This document shows positions 40,794-50,051 of a DNA stretch of 64,000 nt, piece after piece. Source of the DNA: Pedobacter panaciterrae (GTDB taxonomy: Bacteria; Bacteroidota; Bacteroidia; Sphingobacteriales; Sphingobacteriaceae); assembly GCF_013204795.1 (NCBI RefSeq), contig NZ_JABMKW010000017.1, positions 620,001-684,000 on the forward strand. Direction: 5' to 3'. The position numbers were made by a program, and so were the translations under genes. Each line of letters starts with the position of its first letter. The stretch's first letter is position 1. Below the pieces are notes generated by a model that saw nothing but the letters and a program-made list of their open reading frames with translations, did not search any database and was not told where the DNA came from.

Positions 40794-42611
40794 ATGAGAA
40801 AAAATAACCTGGCAGGTATCATTGCAATTAGTTTCCTCGCCCTATTTACATTCACAGCCTGTGCTCAGGACCATAAACAAAACGAACAAACACTTGCTAT
40901 TTTAAATAGTATCGAGAGCAACACAACCCTCTTAAATAACCATGAAAATGTAATCCCCCTGCTAAATCTTGACAAAAAAAATATAGCATCTGTTAACCTC
41001 GGATTTGCCAGTCAAATTATATTTGACAGTCTTTTAAATAAATACGCCAAAATTACCTCACTCTCTTCTGCCAATTATCAGAATTCAGCCGCTTTAAACG
41101 ACCTCGAAGATGATCTGAAATATTTCAATATCGTTATTATTTCTCTTCCGTCCGCAGCAGCTAATGACGCCCGTAACATTAATTTCATTCAAAGTTTAAG
41201 CAGTAACAAACAAGTTATTGTTTCTTTATTCGGGGATGGACGAGCCCTTTCTTCCCTTGATGCAATTAAAGCCCCAATTGTGTGGACTGATCAAAGCACA
41301 CCTTTGGCAGCTGCTATTACACCTCAGGTAATTTTTGGAGGAATTGGTGTTACCAAAAAGCTTACCGCCAACTTTTCAGCCAAGTACACTGCAAACTCAG
41401 GATTCACGACCCTTCCAATCCGTTTAAAATATACACTCCCGGAAGATGCGGGTATAAATACTGATAACTTAAGAGAGATTGACAATATTGCCAGTGAAGC
41501 TATTAATGCACGGGCTACTCCGGGGCTTGTAGTATTGGTAGCTAAAGATGGGAAAGTGGTTTTCAATAAAGGTTACGGGACACACACTTATGATGACAAA
41601 AGCACGGATAAGGTTACCGACATATTTGATCTGGCCTCTATAACCAAAATTACAGCAACTACTCCAACTGTAATGCGCCTGTTTGAAGAAAAAAAGCTTA
41701 AACTGGATACAAATATAGGAGCCTATATCCCTAAGGCCAGAACAACGCCAATGAACAACATCCAGGTAAGAGAGGTTATGCTTCATCAGGCAGGGTTCAT
41801 TCCATATATTCCATTCCATGATGCCATCAAACCCACTGATCATAGTCCAGATTCTTCGGCTGCCTATCCAACAAAAGTGGCCGATGGATATTATGTAAGA
41901 AAGGATTATTTTAAAGACATAATGTGGCCTAAAATGTTAAATGCCCCAATCAGAACCAGAGGCAAATACGTATACAGTGATATTAGCATGTATGTAATGA
42001 AGGATATTGTAGAGCGCATCAGCGGAAAACCGCTAAACGAATACGTTAGCGAGAATTTCTATCAACCCCTCGGCATGCAAACAGCAGGTTTTCTACCTCG
42101 AAACAGATTCAGCAGAGAGCAAATCATCCCAACTGAGAACGACACTTATTTCAGAAAAACCTTATTAGTAGGATATGTTCATGATCAGGGGGCGGCATTA
42201 GTTGGTGGCGTGTCAGGACACGCAGGTTTATTTGCAAGTTCAAATGATATGGCTATTATGTACCAAATGCTGCTTAACAAAGGCACCTATGGAGGTCAGC
42301 AGTATTTTAAACCTGAAACAGTAGATATGTTTACTCAAAGACAATCAGCAGTTAGCAGACGCGGATTAGGATTTGATAGATGGGATCCGGATTTGACAAA
42401 GAAATACCCTTCAGAACTTGCATCCTCACAAACTTATGGACATACAGGTTACACCGGTACGTGTGTATGGGTTGATCCATCAAGAGGCCTTGTTTACATA
42501 TTTCTTTCAAACAGAGTAAACCCTTCTGTAACCGATAAACTAAGCACAATGAAAATCAGAGGAAGAATTGAGGATGCAATAATTAAGGCGGTTGACAAGG
42601 GCGTAAAATAG
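40794..42611 (+). CDS. class C beta-lactamase-like lipoprotein with a remnant GH3 C-terminal domain
   Basis: 605 aa. Lipobox FTAC (Cys 23). Residues about 30-215 (LLNNHENVIPLLNLDKKNIASVNLG...VIVSLFGDGRALSS...VIFGGIGVTKKLTANFSAKYTANSGF..PIRLKYTLPEDAGI) correspond to the C-terminal domain of the GH3 beta-N-acetylglucosaminidase in the NagZ/beta-lactamase fusions of Bacteroidota. The GH3 TIM barrel itself is absent. Residues 220-600 form a serine hydrolase with SITK (Ser 282, Lys 285), YSD and GHTGYTG. It probably acts on peptidoglycan fragments or D-Ala peptides. Confidence 0.85.
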   Translation: MRKNNLAGIIAISFLALFTFTACAQDHKQNEQTLAILNSIESNTTLLNNHENVIPLLNLDKKNIASVNLGFASQIIFDSLLNKYAKITSLSSANYQNSAALNDLEDDLKYFNIVIISLPSAAANDARNINFIQSLSSNKQVIVSLFGDGRALSSLDAIKAPIVWTDQSTPLAAAITPQVIFGGIGVTKKLTANFSAKYTANSGFTTLPIRLKYTLPEDAGINTDNLREIDNIASEAINARATPGLVVLVAKDGKVVFNKGYGTHTYDDKSTDKVTDIFDLASITKITATTPTVMRLFEEKKLKLDTNIGAYIPKARTTPMNNIQVREVMLHQAGFIPYIPFHDAIKPTDHSPDSSAAYPTKVADGYYVRKDYFKDIMWPKMLNAPIRTRGKYVYSDISMYVMKDIVERISGKPLNEYVSENFYQPLGMQTAGFLPRNRFSREQIIPTENDTYFRKTLLVGYVHDQGAALVGGVSGHAGLFASSNDMAIMYQMLLNKGTYGGQQYFKPETVDMFTQRQSAVSRRGLGFDRWDPDLTKKYPSELASSQTYGHTGYTGTCVWVDPSRGLVYIFLSNRVNPSVTDKLSTMKIRGRIEDAIIKAVDKGVK

Positions 42612-42735
42612 CCAACTAACCTTCTGAATCTCAAATAAATGTATAAATCACTACACAACTTTGTACATTTAAATACCACAGCTCATATAGAGGCGTTTTT
42701 TTCGTAAATTAGGTATAACCTAAAATCATATAGTT

Positions 42736-43302
42736 ATGAAAAAAGTATCAATTATTGCGGTTCTGCTAATGCTTATCGCAGTAGGCAGAGCCCCAGCTCA
42801 GGACGACGCCATGATGAAAGCCTGGGAGGCCTACATGACACCCGGTGATGTACATAAAATGATGGCCAAAGATGATGGCACATGGAATGCAGAGGTAAGC
42901 ATGTGGATGAGCCCCGATGCCCCGCCAGCAAAAAGTACAGGCTCTTGCACAAACACCATGATCATGGGTGGACGTTATCAGCAGTCGGCCTTTAAAGGAA
43001 CCATGATGGGAAAGCCTTTTGAAGGTATGGGACTTATGGGATATGATAATGCAAAAAAAACATTTGTTAGTTCCTGGGTCGATAATATGGGCACTGGAAT
43101 TATGAATATGGAAGGAACATGGGATGAGGCTACAAAGTCTATTACGCTTAAAGGAAAAACTGCTGATCCAATGACAGGCAAGGACCTGGATGTTCGAGAA
43201 GTATATAAAGTAATTGACGATAAAAACCATCTGATGGAAATGTACATGACCACTGATGGCAAGGAAATGAAAACCATGGAGATTAAATTTACCAGAAAAT
43301 AA
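42736..43302 (+). CDS. DUF1579 exported protein
   Basis: 188 aa with signal peptide MKKVSIIAVLLMLIAVGRAPAQ. The mature part matches DUF1579 (YMTPGDVHKMMAKDDGTWNAEVSMWMSPDAPPAKSTG...LMGYDNAKKTFVSSWVDNMGTGIMNMEG). Met-rich. A beta-barrel or lipocalin-like fold is likely, function unknown. Confidence 0.85.
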   Translation: MKKVSIIAVLLMLIAVGRAPAQDDAMMKAWEAYMTPGDVHKMMAKDDGTWNAEVSMWMSPDAPPAKSTGSCTNTMIMGGRYQQSAFKGTMMGKPFEGMGLMGYDNAKKTFVSSWVDNMGTGIMNMEGTWDEATKSITLKGKTADPMTGKDLDVREVYKVIDDKNHLMEMYMTTDGKEMKTMEIKFTRK

Positions 43303-43317
43303 GAATTTAATCCGGGT

Positions 43318-43384
43318 GATATTCCACAATAAGGGCCGGTTTTGCTTTGAAAGATTGCAAAACCGGCCCTTATTGTGGAATATC
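43318..43384. terminator. 28-bp perfect hairpin, bidirectional terminator
   Basis: Arms 43318-43345 and 43357-43384 are perfect reverse complements (28 bp) with an 11-nt loop; the core is AAGGGCCGGTTTTGC. It lies between converging genes, 16 nt after one stop and 5 nt before the other. Unusually long for a terminator. Confidence 0.8.
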
Positions 43385-43388
43385 TAAT

Positions 43389-44351
43389 TTATTTTTTTAA
43401 TCCAATTTCTCTCAATCTTTCATCAAGATACTCCCCCGCAGTCATGTCATCATAAACCTTGGGATGCTCAGCATCTATGCAGGATTCCAGACTTGTTAAA
43501 TCCATATCAGAACGAGGATGCAAAAAGAAAGGAACCGAAAACCGCGAAGTTTTCATCAGTTCTCTTGGAGGATTTACAACCCTATGTGTTGTAGAACGAA
43601 GTTTATTGTTTGTTAACCTTTGCAGCATATCTCCTACATTTACCACAATATCAGTATGGCCAGCTTTAATAGGCAGCCATTCGTCACTGCGTGTTAACAC
43701 CTCCAGACCATCTGCACTTGCCCCAATCAACAAAGTGATAAGGTTTATATCTTCATGAGCACCTGCACGAACTGCATCATCCGGTAAAGCATCCGGATCC
43801 TGAATAGGAAAATAATGAATTCCTCTTAAAATTGAATTACCATTATGAACATGCTTATCAAAATAATCTATTGGAAGCCCTAGATAAGTAGCAATTGCAC
43901 GCAACAAATGCTTTCCATTCCCCTCCAGACGCTGGTAGATCTCTCTTGTAACTTCATTAAATTCCGGGATCTCTTCAAGATACTCATTATCCGGATATTG
44001 ACTTTTAATAGGATCACCATCCATAACCTCCTGTCCAATTTGCCAGAATTCTTTTAAGTCAGCTGTTTTAGCTCCTTTTGCTGTTTCTTTACCGGCGCTG
44101 GTATAACCACGTTGACCAGCAAGTTCAACTCTTTCATATTTTTTCTTTTGCTCAACAGAAAGATTAAACATAGATTGTATATTCTTATACAGCTTTTCGA
44201 TTAATTCCTGACTTACCCCATGATTAGTGATGGTTACAAAACCAGAATCATTAAATGCCCTGCCCAATTCGTCAGAGAATTTTTTACGCTGTTCTTCATT
44301 TCCATTGATGTATGAACCAAGGTCCAGACAAGGAATATAAGGTGTTGACAT
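43389..44351 (-). CDS. 2-oxoglutarate/Fe(II)-dependent dioxygenase (isopenicillin N synthase-like)
   Basis: 320 aa. The DIOX_N segment is YIPCLDLGSY...FVTITNHGVSQELIEKLY; the iron ligands are in AGAHEDINLITLL (HxD) and the distal His in LRSTTHRVVNPP; RFSVPFFLHP gives the RxS 2OG-binding motif. Soluble. Substrate unknown; single-gene unit. Confidence 0.92.
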   Translation of the reverse strand: MSTPYIPCLDLGSYINGNEEQRKKFSDELGRAFNDSGFVTITNHGVSQELIEKLYKNIQSMFNLSVEQKKKYERVELAGQRGYTSAGKETAKGAKTADLKEFWQIGQEVMDGDPIKSQYPDNEYLEEIPEFNEVTREIYQRLEGNGKHLLRAIATYLGLPIDYFDKHVHNGNSILRGIHYFPIQDPDALPDDAVRAGAHEDINLITLLIGASADGLEVLTRSDEWLPIKAGHTDIVVNVGDMLQRLTNNKLRSTTHRVVNPPRELMKTSRFSVPFFLHPRSDMDLTSLESCIDAEHPKVYDDMTAGEYLDERLREIGLKK

Positions 44352-44597
44352 AGTGATTTATTTTTATGAGTAATAACAATCTAATTTAAGAAACAATTGT
44401 TAATAAACAGTAAAGGCACATCGGCAACACATATAACATTCTGCAAGTAAATACCTTAAGTTATTCACAAGATCAAGGACAAAATAAGATTATCAGGTAA
44501 TTGTAAACTTAGAATCAAATCAAATTAATTAAAAACTATGTACCTTCCTGCTACGTAATTTTACATGAAAGATGATTTTCAAAATTGTATTCGAATT

Positions 44598-45197
44598 ATG
44601 AGAAATATATTAATTATGGCTATAATCCTTTTGTCGGCAGGCGGTGCCAATGCGCAATCTAAAGGCCTGCAAAAAGCGACATTTGGTATGGGATGCTTTT
44701 GGTGCTCAGAAGCGCTATTTCAGCGTTTAAATGGAGTTACAAATGTTAAATCAGGATTTGAAGGGGGTAATGTTGCTAATCCATCATACGAAGATGTATG
44801 TACCGGAGCTACTGGTCATGCTGAAGTAATTGAGGTCACTTATGATCCTGCTAAAATAAAATACGATGAACTTCTTGAAGTATTTTGGAAAAGTCATGAT
44901 CCAACTACCTTAAATCGGCAGGGCGCAGATGTTGGCACTCAATATCGCTCAGTTGTCTTTTATCATAATGAAGAGCAAAAAGCGCTGGCAGAAAAATATA
45001 AAAAGGAATTGAATGATACCAAAGCCTTTGGCAAGCCAGTTGTAACAGCTATCAATAAGGCATCTACATTTTATGTAGCAGATGGATATCACCAGGATTA
45101 TTTTAATAAAAATGGGAATCAACCGTACTGCCGTCTTGTAATTTTACCAAAGGTGGAAAAACTCGAAAAGATATTTAAAGCAAAGCTGAAACATTAA
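44598..45197 (+). CDS. msrA: peptide-methionine (S)-S-oxide reductase, exported
   Basis: 199 aa from the ATG at 44598, which starts a clean signal peptide (MRNILIMAIILLSAGGANAQ); an ATG at 44565 would add 11 residues. Catalytic GMGCFWCSEALF, then GFEGGNVANPSYEDVCTGATGHAEVIEVTYDP, FWKSHDPTTLNRQGADVGTQYRS and the C-terminal YHQDYF. Repairs oxidised methionine, here in the periplasm. Confidence 0.93.
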   Translation: MRNILIMAIILLSAGGANAQSKGLQKATFGMGCFWCSEALFQRLNGVTNVKSGFEGGNVANPSYEDVCTGATGHAEVIEVTYDPAKIKYDELLEVFWKSHDPTTLNRQGADVGTQYRSVVFYHNEEQKALAEKYKKELNDTKAFGKPVVTAINKASTFYVADGYHQDYFNKNGNQPYCRLVILPKVEKLEKIFKAKLKH

Positions 45198-45233
45198 AAA
45201 GCTTTTTCTAATAATTGAGGAGAGTGTCCAAAA

Positions 45234-45270
45234 TGTAAGGTCGACATGACGGCAGAATGTCGACCTTACA
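45234..45270. terminator. 14-bp perfect hairpin, bidirectional terminator
   Basis: Arms TGTAAGGTCGACAT and ATGTCGACCTTACA (perfect, 9-nt loop) between msrA and the converging barrel gene. Confidence 0.75.
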
Positions 45271-45271
45271 C

Positions 45272-45296
45272 TGGAATATAGTAATACTATATTCCA
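45272..45296. repeat. second inverted repeat overlapping the barrel gene stop
   Basis: TGGAATATAGT / ACTATATTCCA with a 3-nt loop (AAT), 1 nt after the first hairpin. It includes the TAG stop and last codons of the gene at 45287. Confidence 0.6.
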
Positions 45297-46270
45297 ATTT
45301 TAAGTCCAACGTTTAACCCTAATCCACCAATGTTAATATACGAGCGTAAATCATCTGAAGGTTTAGTAGGATCATAATTAGGCTGTCCTTTAACATTCAT
45401 TGTAGAATTAATGGTTTTATGATAGTTAACCTCTCTATCTCCTTTTGGTTGATCCTCTAGCGTCAGTTGTTTTGACCCCGCCGGAGTGTTTGTGGCATTA
45501 ACAACTACAGTTGCTGTTCCATCGTAACTTCTAAGTTCTTTATCTTTACCGCCAACCGAAATATTACGATACTCTATTTCTGAGAATAAACTTATATTAT
45601 TTCCAATCTTATAATCAAATCCTAAAGCGCTTTGAAATCCTATTGTTGGTTTCGGATTGATGTGCTCTTCTCTTGCCAGAACAAGAGTTGTACGAGTACC
45701 CGGAGGAGACACCGTTCCTTGAGAAGCTGCAATCTGACCAGTCTGATCATTAACTGAAGTATTGATTTGTAAATATCCTCCAACAGGAATGATCACCCCA
45801 ATTTTACTATATGGCTGGAATTTCCCTGTATTCGGAATTCGGAAAACTAATGCTGGTGTTACGTCAAATGCTTTTACTTTACCCACAGCATGCAGACTTA
45901 ACACATTTGTTCCGTTATTTATTACCGTTTGCCTCAGCATATCCTGCTCTTCACTCTTAAAATAATTAACTCCCACTTCCAGACCAATAATTTTATTAAA
46001 CTGATAACCGCCAACCAGACCTGCCCTAAAACCTTGTCCAAAAGACCCTGTCAATGCTGTTTCTGAGGTTGTTGTCGTTGCACTTGCACCAGTTCCGGTA
46101 ACGGTTGTTGTTTTGTCTCTTGCTAATTGCCCGTTTATTGCTGGAAACTCAACAGGAGTAACTTTCATAAAGTAACTACCCGTCGGTTTAATGTAAAAGC
46201 CTTTTTCTTGTGCTAATGAAGACAGAGAGGCAGTGGCTAGTAATACTGCTGATAGAAGTAACTTTTTCAT
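45287..46270 (-). CDS. outer membrane beta-barrel protein
   Basis: 327 aa. Signal peptide MKKLLLSAVLLATASLSSLAQ; alternating amphipathic strands (FGQGFRAGLVGGYQFNKIIGLEVGVNYFKS, AFDVTPALVFRIPNTGKFQPYSKIGVIIPVGGYLQI, SALGFDYKIGNNISLFSEIEYRNISVG) and a C-terminal strand (INIGGLGLNVGLKIGI). OmpA/OmpW-like 8-10 strand barrel without a peptidoglycan-binding domain. Function unknown. Confidence 0.85.
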   Translation of the reverse strand: MKKLLLSAVLLATASLSSLAQEKGFYIKPTGSYFMKVTPVEFPAINGQLARDKTTTVTGTGASATTTTSETALTGSFGQGFRAGLVGGYQFNKIIGLEVGVNYFKSEEQDMLRQTVINNGTNVLSLHAVGKVKAFDVTPALVFRIPNTGKFQPYSKIGVIIPVGGYLQINTSVNDQTGQIAASQGTVSPPGTRTTLVLAREEHINPKPTIGFQSALGFDYKIGNNISLFSEIEYRNISVGGKDKELRSYDGTATVVVNATNTPAGSKQLTLEDQPKGDREVNYHKTINSTMNVKGQPNYDPTKPSDDLRSYINIGGLGLNVGLKIGI

Positions 46271-46493
46271 AGTAGATTAAATTTGGTATATGCATTCACT
46301 TTTATCTATGCATGCATAGTAATTAACGTATGAAACCAGAAAAAAGTTTGTTATCATTTTAAAGTCATAAGCTTCAGTATTTTTTTTTGTTTTGACTAAC
46401 GTAACTACATTTGCTAACACTGTTATTTTTAAAGCTCATGTTAGAGTTAAAAATAAGTGCTAAACGATAAAAAAATAAACTAAGATTTTCAAT

Positions 46494-47126
46494 ATGAGCT
46501 CAATAGAAGCCTTAAACTGGCGATATGCCACAAAAAAAATGAATGGTGAAAAAGTTTCACAAGATAAAGTTGATCAGATTCTTACAGCCGCACATTTAGC
46601 TCCAACATCGTCAGGCTTACAACCATTTAAAATTATTGTAGTTACCAACCCTGAACTAAAAGAAAAAATTAAGGCCGTAGCTTACGGACAATCTCAGATT
46701 ACTGATTGTTCTCACTTATTAATCTTTGCTGCCTGGGACAATTACACCGAAGAACGTATCAAAGCGGTTTTTAACCATACCAATAATGAGCGCGGATTAC
46801 CTGAGTCAGCAACTGCTGACTATGTAAATAAACTGATAGGTATCTATACCTCAAGAACCGAAGAAGAAAACTTTAACCATGCAGCCAAACAATCATACAT
46901 TGGCTTTGGAGTTGCTTTAACCGAAGCTGCTTTTCTAAAAGTTGACGCTACTCCAATGGAAGGCTTTGACCCTGCAGAACTTGATGAATTATTAGGTTTA
47001 AGAGAACGGGGATTACGTAGTACGACCTTACTTCCATTAGGATATAGAGATGCCGGTGGCGATTGGTTAGTAAACCTTAAAAAGGTTCGTACCCCCTTAC
47101 AAGATTTTGTAATTGAATTCAAATAA
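46494..47126 (+). CDS. NAD(P)H-dependent nitroreductase family oxidoreductase
   Basis: 210 aa FMN enzyme of the NfsB/YdgI type. FMN-binding RYATKKMNG at the N-terminus, LAPTSSGLQPFKIIVV, AAKQSYIGFGVALTEAAFLKVDATPMEGFDP and LLPLGYRDAGGDWL. Likely reduces quinones or nitro compounds. Confidence 0.92.
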   Translation: MSSIEALNWRYATKKMNGEKVSQDKVDQILTAAHLAPTSSGLQPFKIIVVTNPELKEKIKAVAYGQSQITDCSHLLIFAAWDNYTEERIKAVFNHTNNERGLPESATADYVNKLIGIYTSRTEEENFNHAAKQSYIGFGVALTEAAFLKVDATPMEGFDPAELDELLGLRERGLRSTTLLPLGYRDAGGDWLVNLKKVRTPLQDFVIEFK

Positions 47127-47173
47127 CATAGTTAAGTTGCGGAATTAGATTCAGCGTAACAAAAAAATTAAGG

Positions 47174-47206
47174 AGATCCTGAAACCATATTCAGGGTCTT
47201 TTTTTT
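47174..47206 (+). terminator. Rho-independent terminator
   Basis: AGATCCTGAA pairs with TTCAGGGTCT (one T-G pair) over a 6-nt loop followed by eight T; ends the nitroreductase transcript. Confidence 0.9.
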
Positions 47207-47324
47207 GTCTTAATACCCAGTATTAAATAGCAATGATATGTCAAAATATGTTAAAGATGCACTGTAACTAACCTATTCAATTCATAAATGAATATATTAG
47301 CATGATTAACAGCATACCATTTTG

Positions 47325-50045
47325 ATGAGATTCGTAAAATTTGTAATTGCCCTAATATTATTTTCAACTGCACTGCAGCTTTCTTCATATGCACAGCAAG
47401 ACAGTATTGTTTTAGATAACATCATGAATAAATCTAAAAAACTTGCGGAAGAACGTCCGACAGAAAGGGTTTATGTTCATTTTGATAAACCTTATTATAG
47501 CGTAGCTGATACCATATGGTTTAAAACGTATTTAACAATGGAACAAAATCTTCCTTCCATACTAAGTAAAATCGTTTATGTTGATGTAATAAACAGTAGG
47601 GATTCTTTAGTTCAAACCATAAAACTACCCGTTGTAAAAGGAGTGGCCGCTGGGAATATACCTCTCACCCCTGGTACTTATAAACAAGGAAACTATTATA
47701 TAAAAGCATATACTTTATGGATGCTAAACTTTGGAGAAGACTTTTTCTTTAGCAAAACCATCCCTGTAGGTGAGGCAATTGATAAACAATTGATTACTCA
47801 TTTTAGCTATAAAACTACTCAGACGGATAAAAACCAAAACATTGAAGCAATAGTCCAATTCAAAAACAGTGAGAACATTGCTCAGGCAAATAAAACAGTA
47901 AACTGGAAGGTAACTTCTAATTTTGATGTGGTTAGTAAAGGCAAAGGCACAACCGACCAGAATGGGATTTTAAGGATAAAGATTGATTCCCGTAAAGAAC
48001 CTATTACAAGTGGCGAACTTATAACCGACATGACTTTAAGCGAAACGAATATAGTTACTTCGAACTTTAAGCTTAAACCAGCTAAAAGTGACAACGATGT
48101 TCAATTTTTCCCGGAAGGTGGAGATTTAATTAACGGCGTAGCCACAAGAATTGCTTTTAAGGCCATCAACGGATCTGGACTTGGTGTTGAATTAAAGGGT
48201 ACAATTACCGACAATGGAGGCAATACGCTTACCAACTTTACTTCAAGCCATTTAGGTATGGGCTCCTTTTATCTGAATCCAGAGAATAATAAAGTCTATA
48301 CAGCAAATGTTACGTTTAAAGACGGTACCACCAAGAGCATTGAATTGCCAAAGCCAGTTGCTTCGGGCATTACACTTCAGGTAAGCAATACAGATCCATT
48401 AGCTTTAGGCATCAAAATATTTGCCAACGAAACATATTTTGAAGCGAACAAAGGAAAAATGGTATTTATTGTAGGATCCAATGGTGGAATTGTTTACTAC
48501 GCAGCAAAAACCAAGTTAAATAGCCTGGTTACAAATGCCAAAATTCCGAAAGACAAATTCCCGGCAGGCATTACTCAAATTACGCTTTTCTCTGAAGCAG
48601 GTGATCCAGTTAGTGAGAGATTAGCATTCAATTATCCAAAAAGTACCATAAGCGTATCCTTAAAAACTGATTTAGCAGCCTATAAACCCAGACAAAAGGT
48701 AAAAATGACCGTAACAGCAAAGAACGGCGCAGTACCTATTGAAGGAAATTATTCTATTTCTGTTACCGATGACCAAAAAGTTCCTGTTAATGAAGATAAT
48801 GAAATAACTATTTTAAGCTCACTGTTATTAACCTCTGATTTAAAAGGCTACATTGAAAAACCAAACTATTATTTCAATAAGCCGGATGAGAAAAAGATAA
48901 GTGATCTGGATGTACTTATGCTTACGCAAGGTTATCGCCGTTTTAATTTTAAAGATATCATGACCGCGCCGTTCCCACCGCTTACCTTATTGCCTGAACA
49001 GGATATGAGAATCACAGGTACATTAAGAGATCGTACGGGTATGCCTGTTAGAAAAGGTGCATTAAGACTAACTGTCACAGGAAGTAAATATTCTGCAGAG
49101 GCATTAACCAATAACACAGGTGTATTTGCGTTCCCTAACCTTAACATCCCAGATTCATCAGAAGTAGTAATAAATGCAAAATATAACGCCAATGGCTCAA
49201 GCTTAATGATATTGCTTGATGGACAAATGGCCCCTCCTGTTTCCAAAAATCCTAAACAGATTGATGAGGTTGTTAATATAGACAGCGCGTTAGCGCCCTA
49301 TTTAAATAACAGTAAAAAGCAGTATAGCTACCTCCGCACACTTAAAGAGGTAAAAATTGAGGGTGCTAAGGCCAAAAGGCCAAGCCATGCAGATTATCCA
49401 TCTTTATCCGGGTTGAGCAATATTACAGGAACAACAATAGATGGTGATCGTTTTCAAGGATGTAACACATTCGCACTATGTTTGCAAACACAGGCAATGG
49501 GCCTAACATTTTTTGAGAACAATTTCTATGTAACCAGAGATTATAATCAAGGTAACAAAACACCGGTTCAAATTTTTATTAATGGTACACCTAGCGATTA
49601 TTTTGCGTTAACTGCTGTTCAATCTTCTGAAGTTGAGTCTGTAGAGATATTTCCAAGGGATGAATTAGGAACAGTAAACAGACTTTATGGCACCAATGGA
49701 GTATTAGTCGTGAATATGAAAAAAGCTCCTAAAGGCACAAAAATGAGTTTAGCTGAATTTAAAAAACTTATGCCCGAAGCTAACCTGTTAAAGTTTAGCC
49801 CTAAAGGATTTAGTACACAAAGAGAATTCTATTCACCTAAATATGTAAATGCAGCCAGCACCTATAATTTTAATGATTTGCGCAGTACAATTTACTGGAA
49901 CCCTAAAGTAGTTACAGATACAACAGGGGTATTATCGCTAGATTATTATAATGGTGATGGAAACGGAACCTATAGAGCTGTAATTGAAGGGGTAGACAAA
50001 GATGGAAATATATCCCGCTCCGTCTACCGCTATACGGTTAAGTAA
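47325..50045 (+). CDS. large exported protein with MG2-like and TonB-plug-like domains
   Basis: 906 aa. Signal peptide; then ERPTERVYVHFDKPYYSVADTIWFKTYL, the N-terminal MG2-type beta-sandwich of alpha-2-macroglobulin-like proteins. Further Ig-like units follow, then a carboxypeptidase-regulatory-like segment (ITGTLRDRTGMPVRKGALRLTVTG) and a plug-like region (PVQIFINGTPSDYFALTAVQSSEVESVEIFPRD...NRLYGTNGVLVVNMKKAPKG). There is no beta-barrel. Such proteins are widespread in Bacteroidota with unknown function. The ATG at 47325 is used; the preceding TTG is not needed. Confidence 0.78.
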   Translation: MRFVKFVIALILFSTALQLSSYAQQDSIVLDNIMNKSKKLAEERPTERVYVHFDKPYYSVADTIWFKTYLTMEQNLPSILSKIVYVDVINSRDSLVQTIKLPVVKGVAAGNIPLTPGTYKQGNYYIKAYTLWMLNFGEDFFFSKTIPVGEAIDKQLITHFSYKTTQTDKNQNIEAIVQFKNSENIAQANKTVNWKVTSNFDVVSKGKGTTDQNGILRIKIDSRKEPITSGELITDMTLSETNIVTSNFKLKPAKSDNDVQFFPEGGDLINGVATRIAFKAINGSGLGVELKGTITDNGGNTLTNFTSSHLGMGSFYLNPENNKVYTANVTFKDGTTKSIELPKPVASGITLQVSNTDPLALGIKIFANETYFEANKGKMVFIVGSNGGIVYYAAKTKLNSLVTNAKIPKDKFPAGITQITLFSEAGDPVSERLAFNYPKSTISVSLKTDLAAYKPRQKVKMTVTAKNGAVPIEGNYSISVTDDQKVPVNEDNEITILSSLLLTSDLKGYIEKPNYYFNKPDEKKISDLDVLMLTQGYRRFNFKDIMTAPFPPLTLLPEQDMRITGTLRDRTGMPVRKGALRLTVTGSKYSAEALTNNTGVFAFPNLNIPDSSEVVINAKYNANGSSLMILLDGQMAPPVSKNPKQIDEVVNIDSALAPYLNNSKKQYSYLRTLKEVKIEGAKAKRPSHADYPSLSGLSNITGTTIDGDRFQGCNTFALCLQTQAMGLTFFENNFYVTRDYNQGNKTPVQIFINGTPSDYFALTAVQSSEVESVEIFPRDELGTVNRLYGTNGVLVVNMKKAPKGTKMSLAEFKKLMPEANLLKFSPKGFSTQREFYSPKYVNAASTYNFNDLRSTIYWNPKVVTDTTGVLSLDYYNGDGNGTYRAVIEGVDKDGNISRSVYRYTVK

Positions 50046-50051
50046 TTAGGA

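Noticed and set aside
41469..41843. A 124-codon antisense frame in the serine hydrolase gene
   Set aside because: Opposite to the conserved SITK region of a clear enzyme; no independent support.
42766..43329. A 187-codon antisense frame over the DUF1579 gene
   Set aside because: The plus-strand gene has a signal peptide and a known family pattern; the antisense product is His/Phe/Cys-rich without family features, a mirror of Met/Lys-rich coding.
43318..43384. Miniature inverted-repeat transposable element
   Set aside because: No target-site duplication flanks the arms and the position between two stops fits a terminator; kept only as a finding on length.
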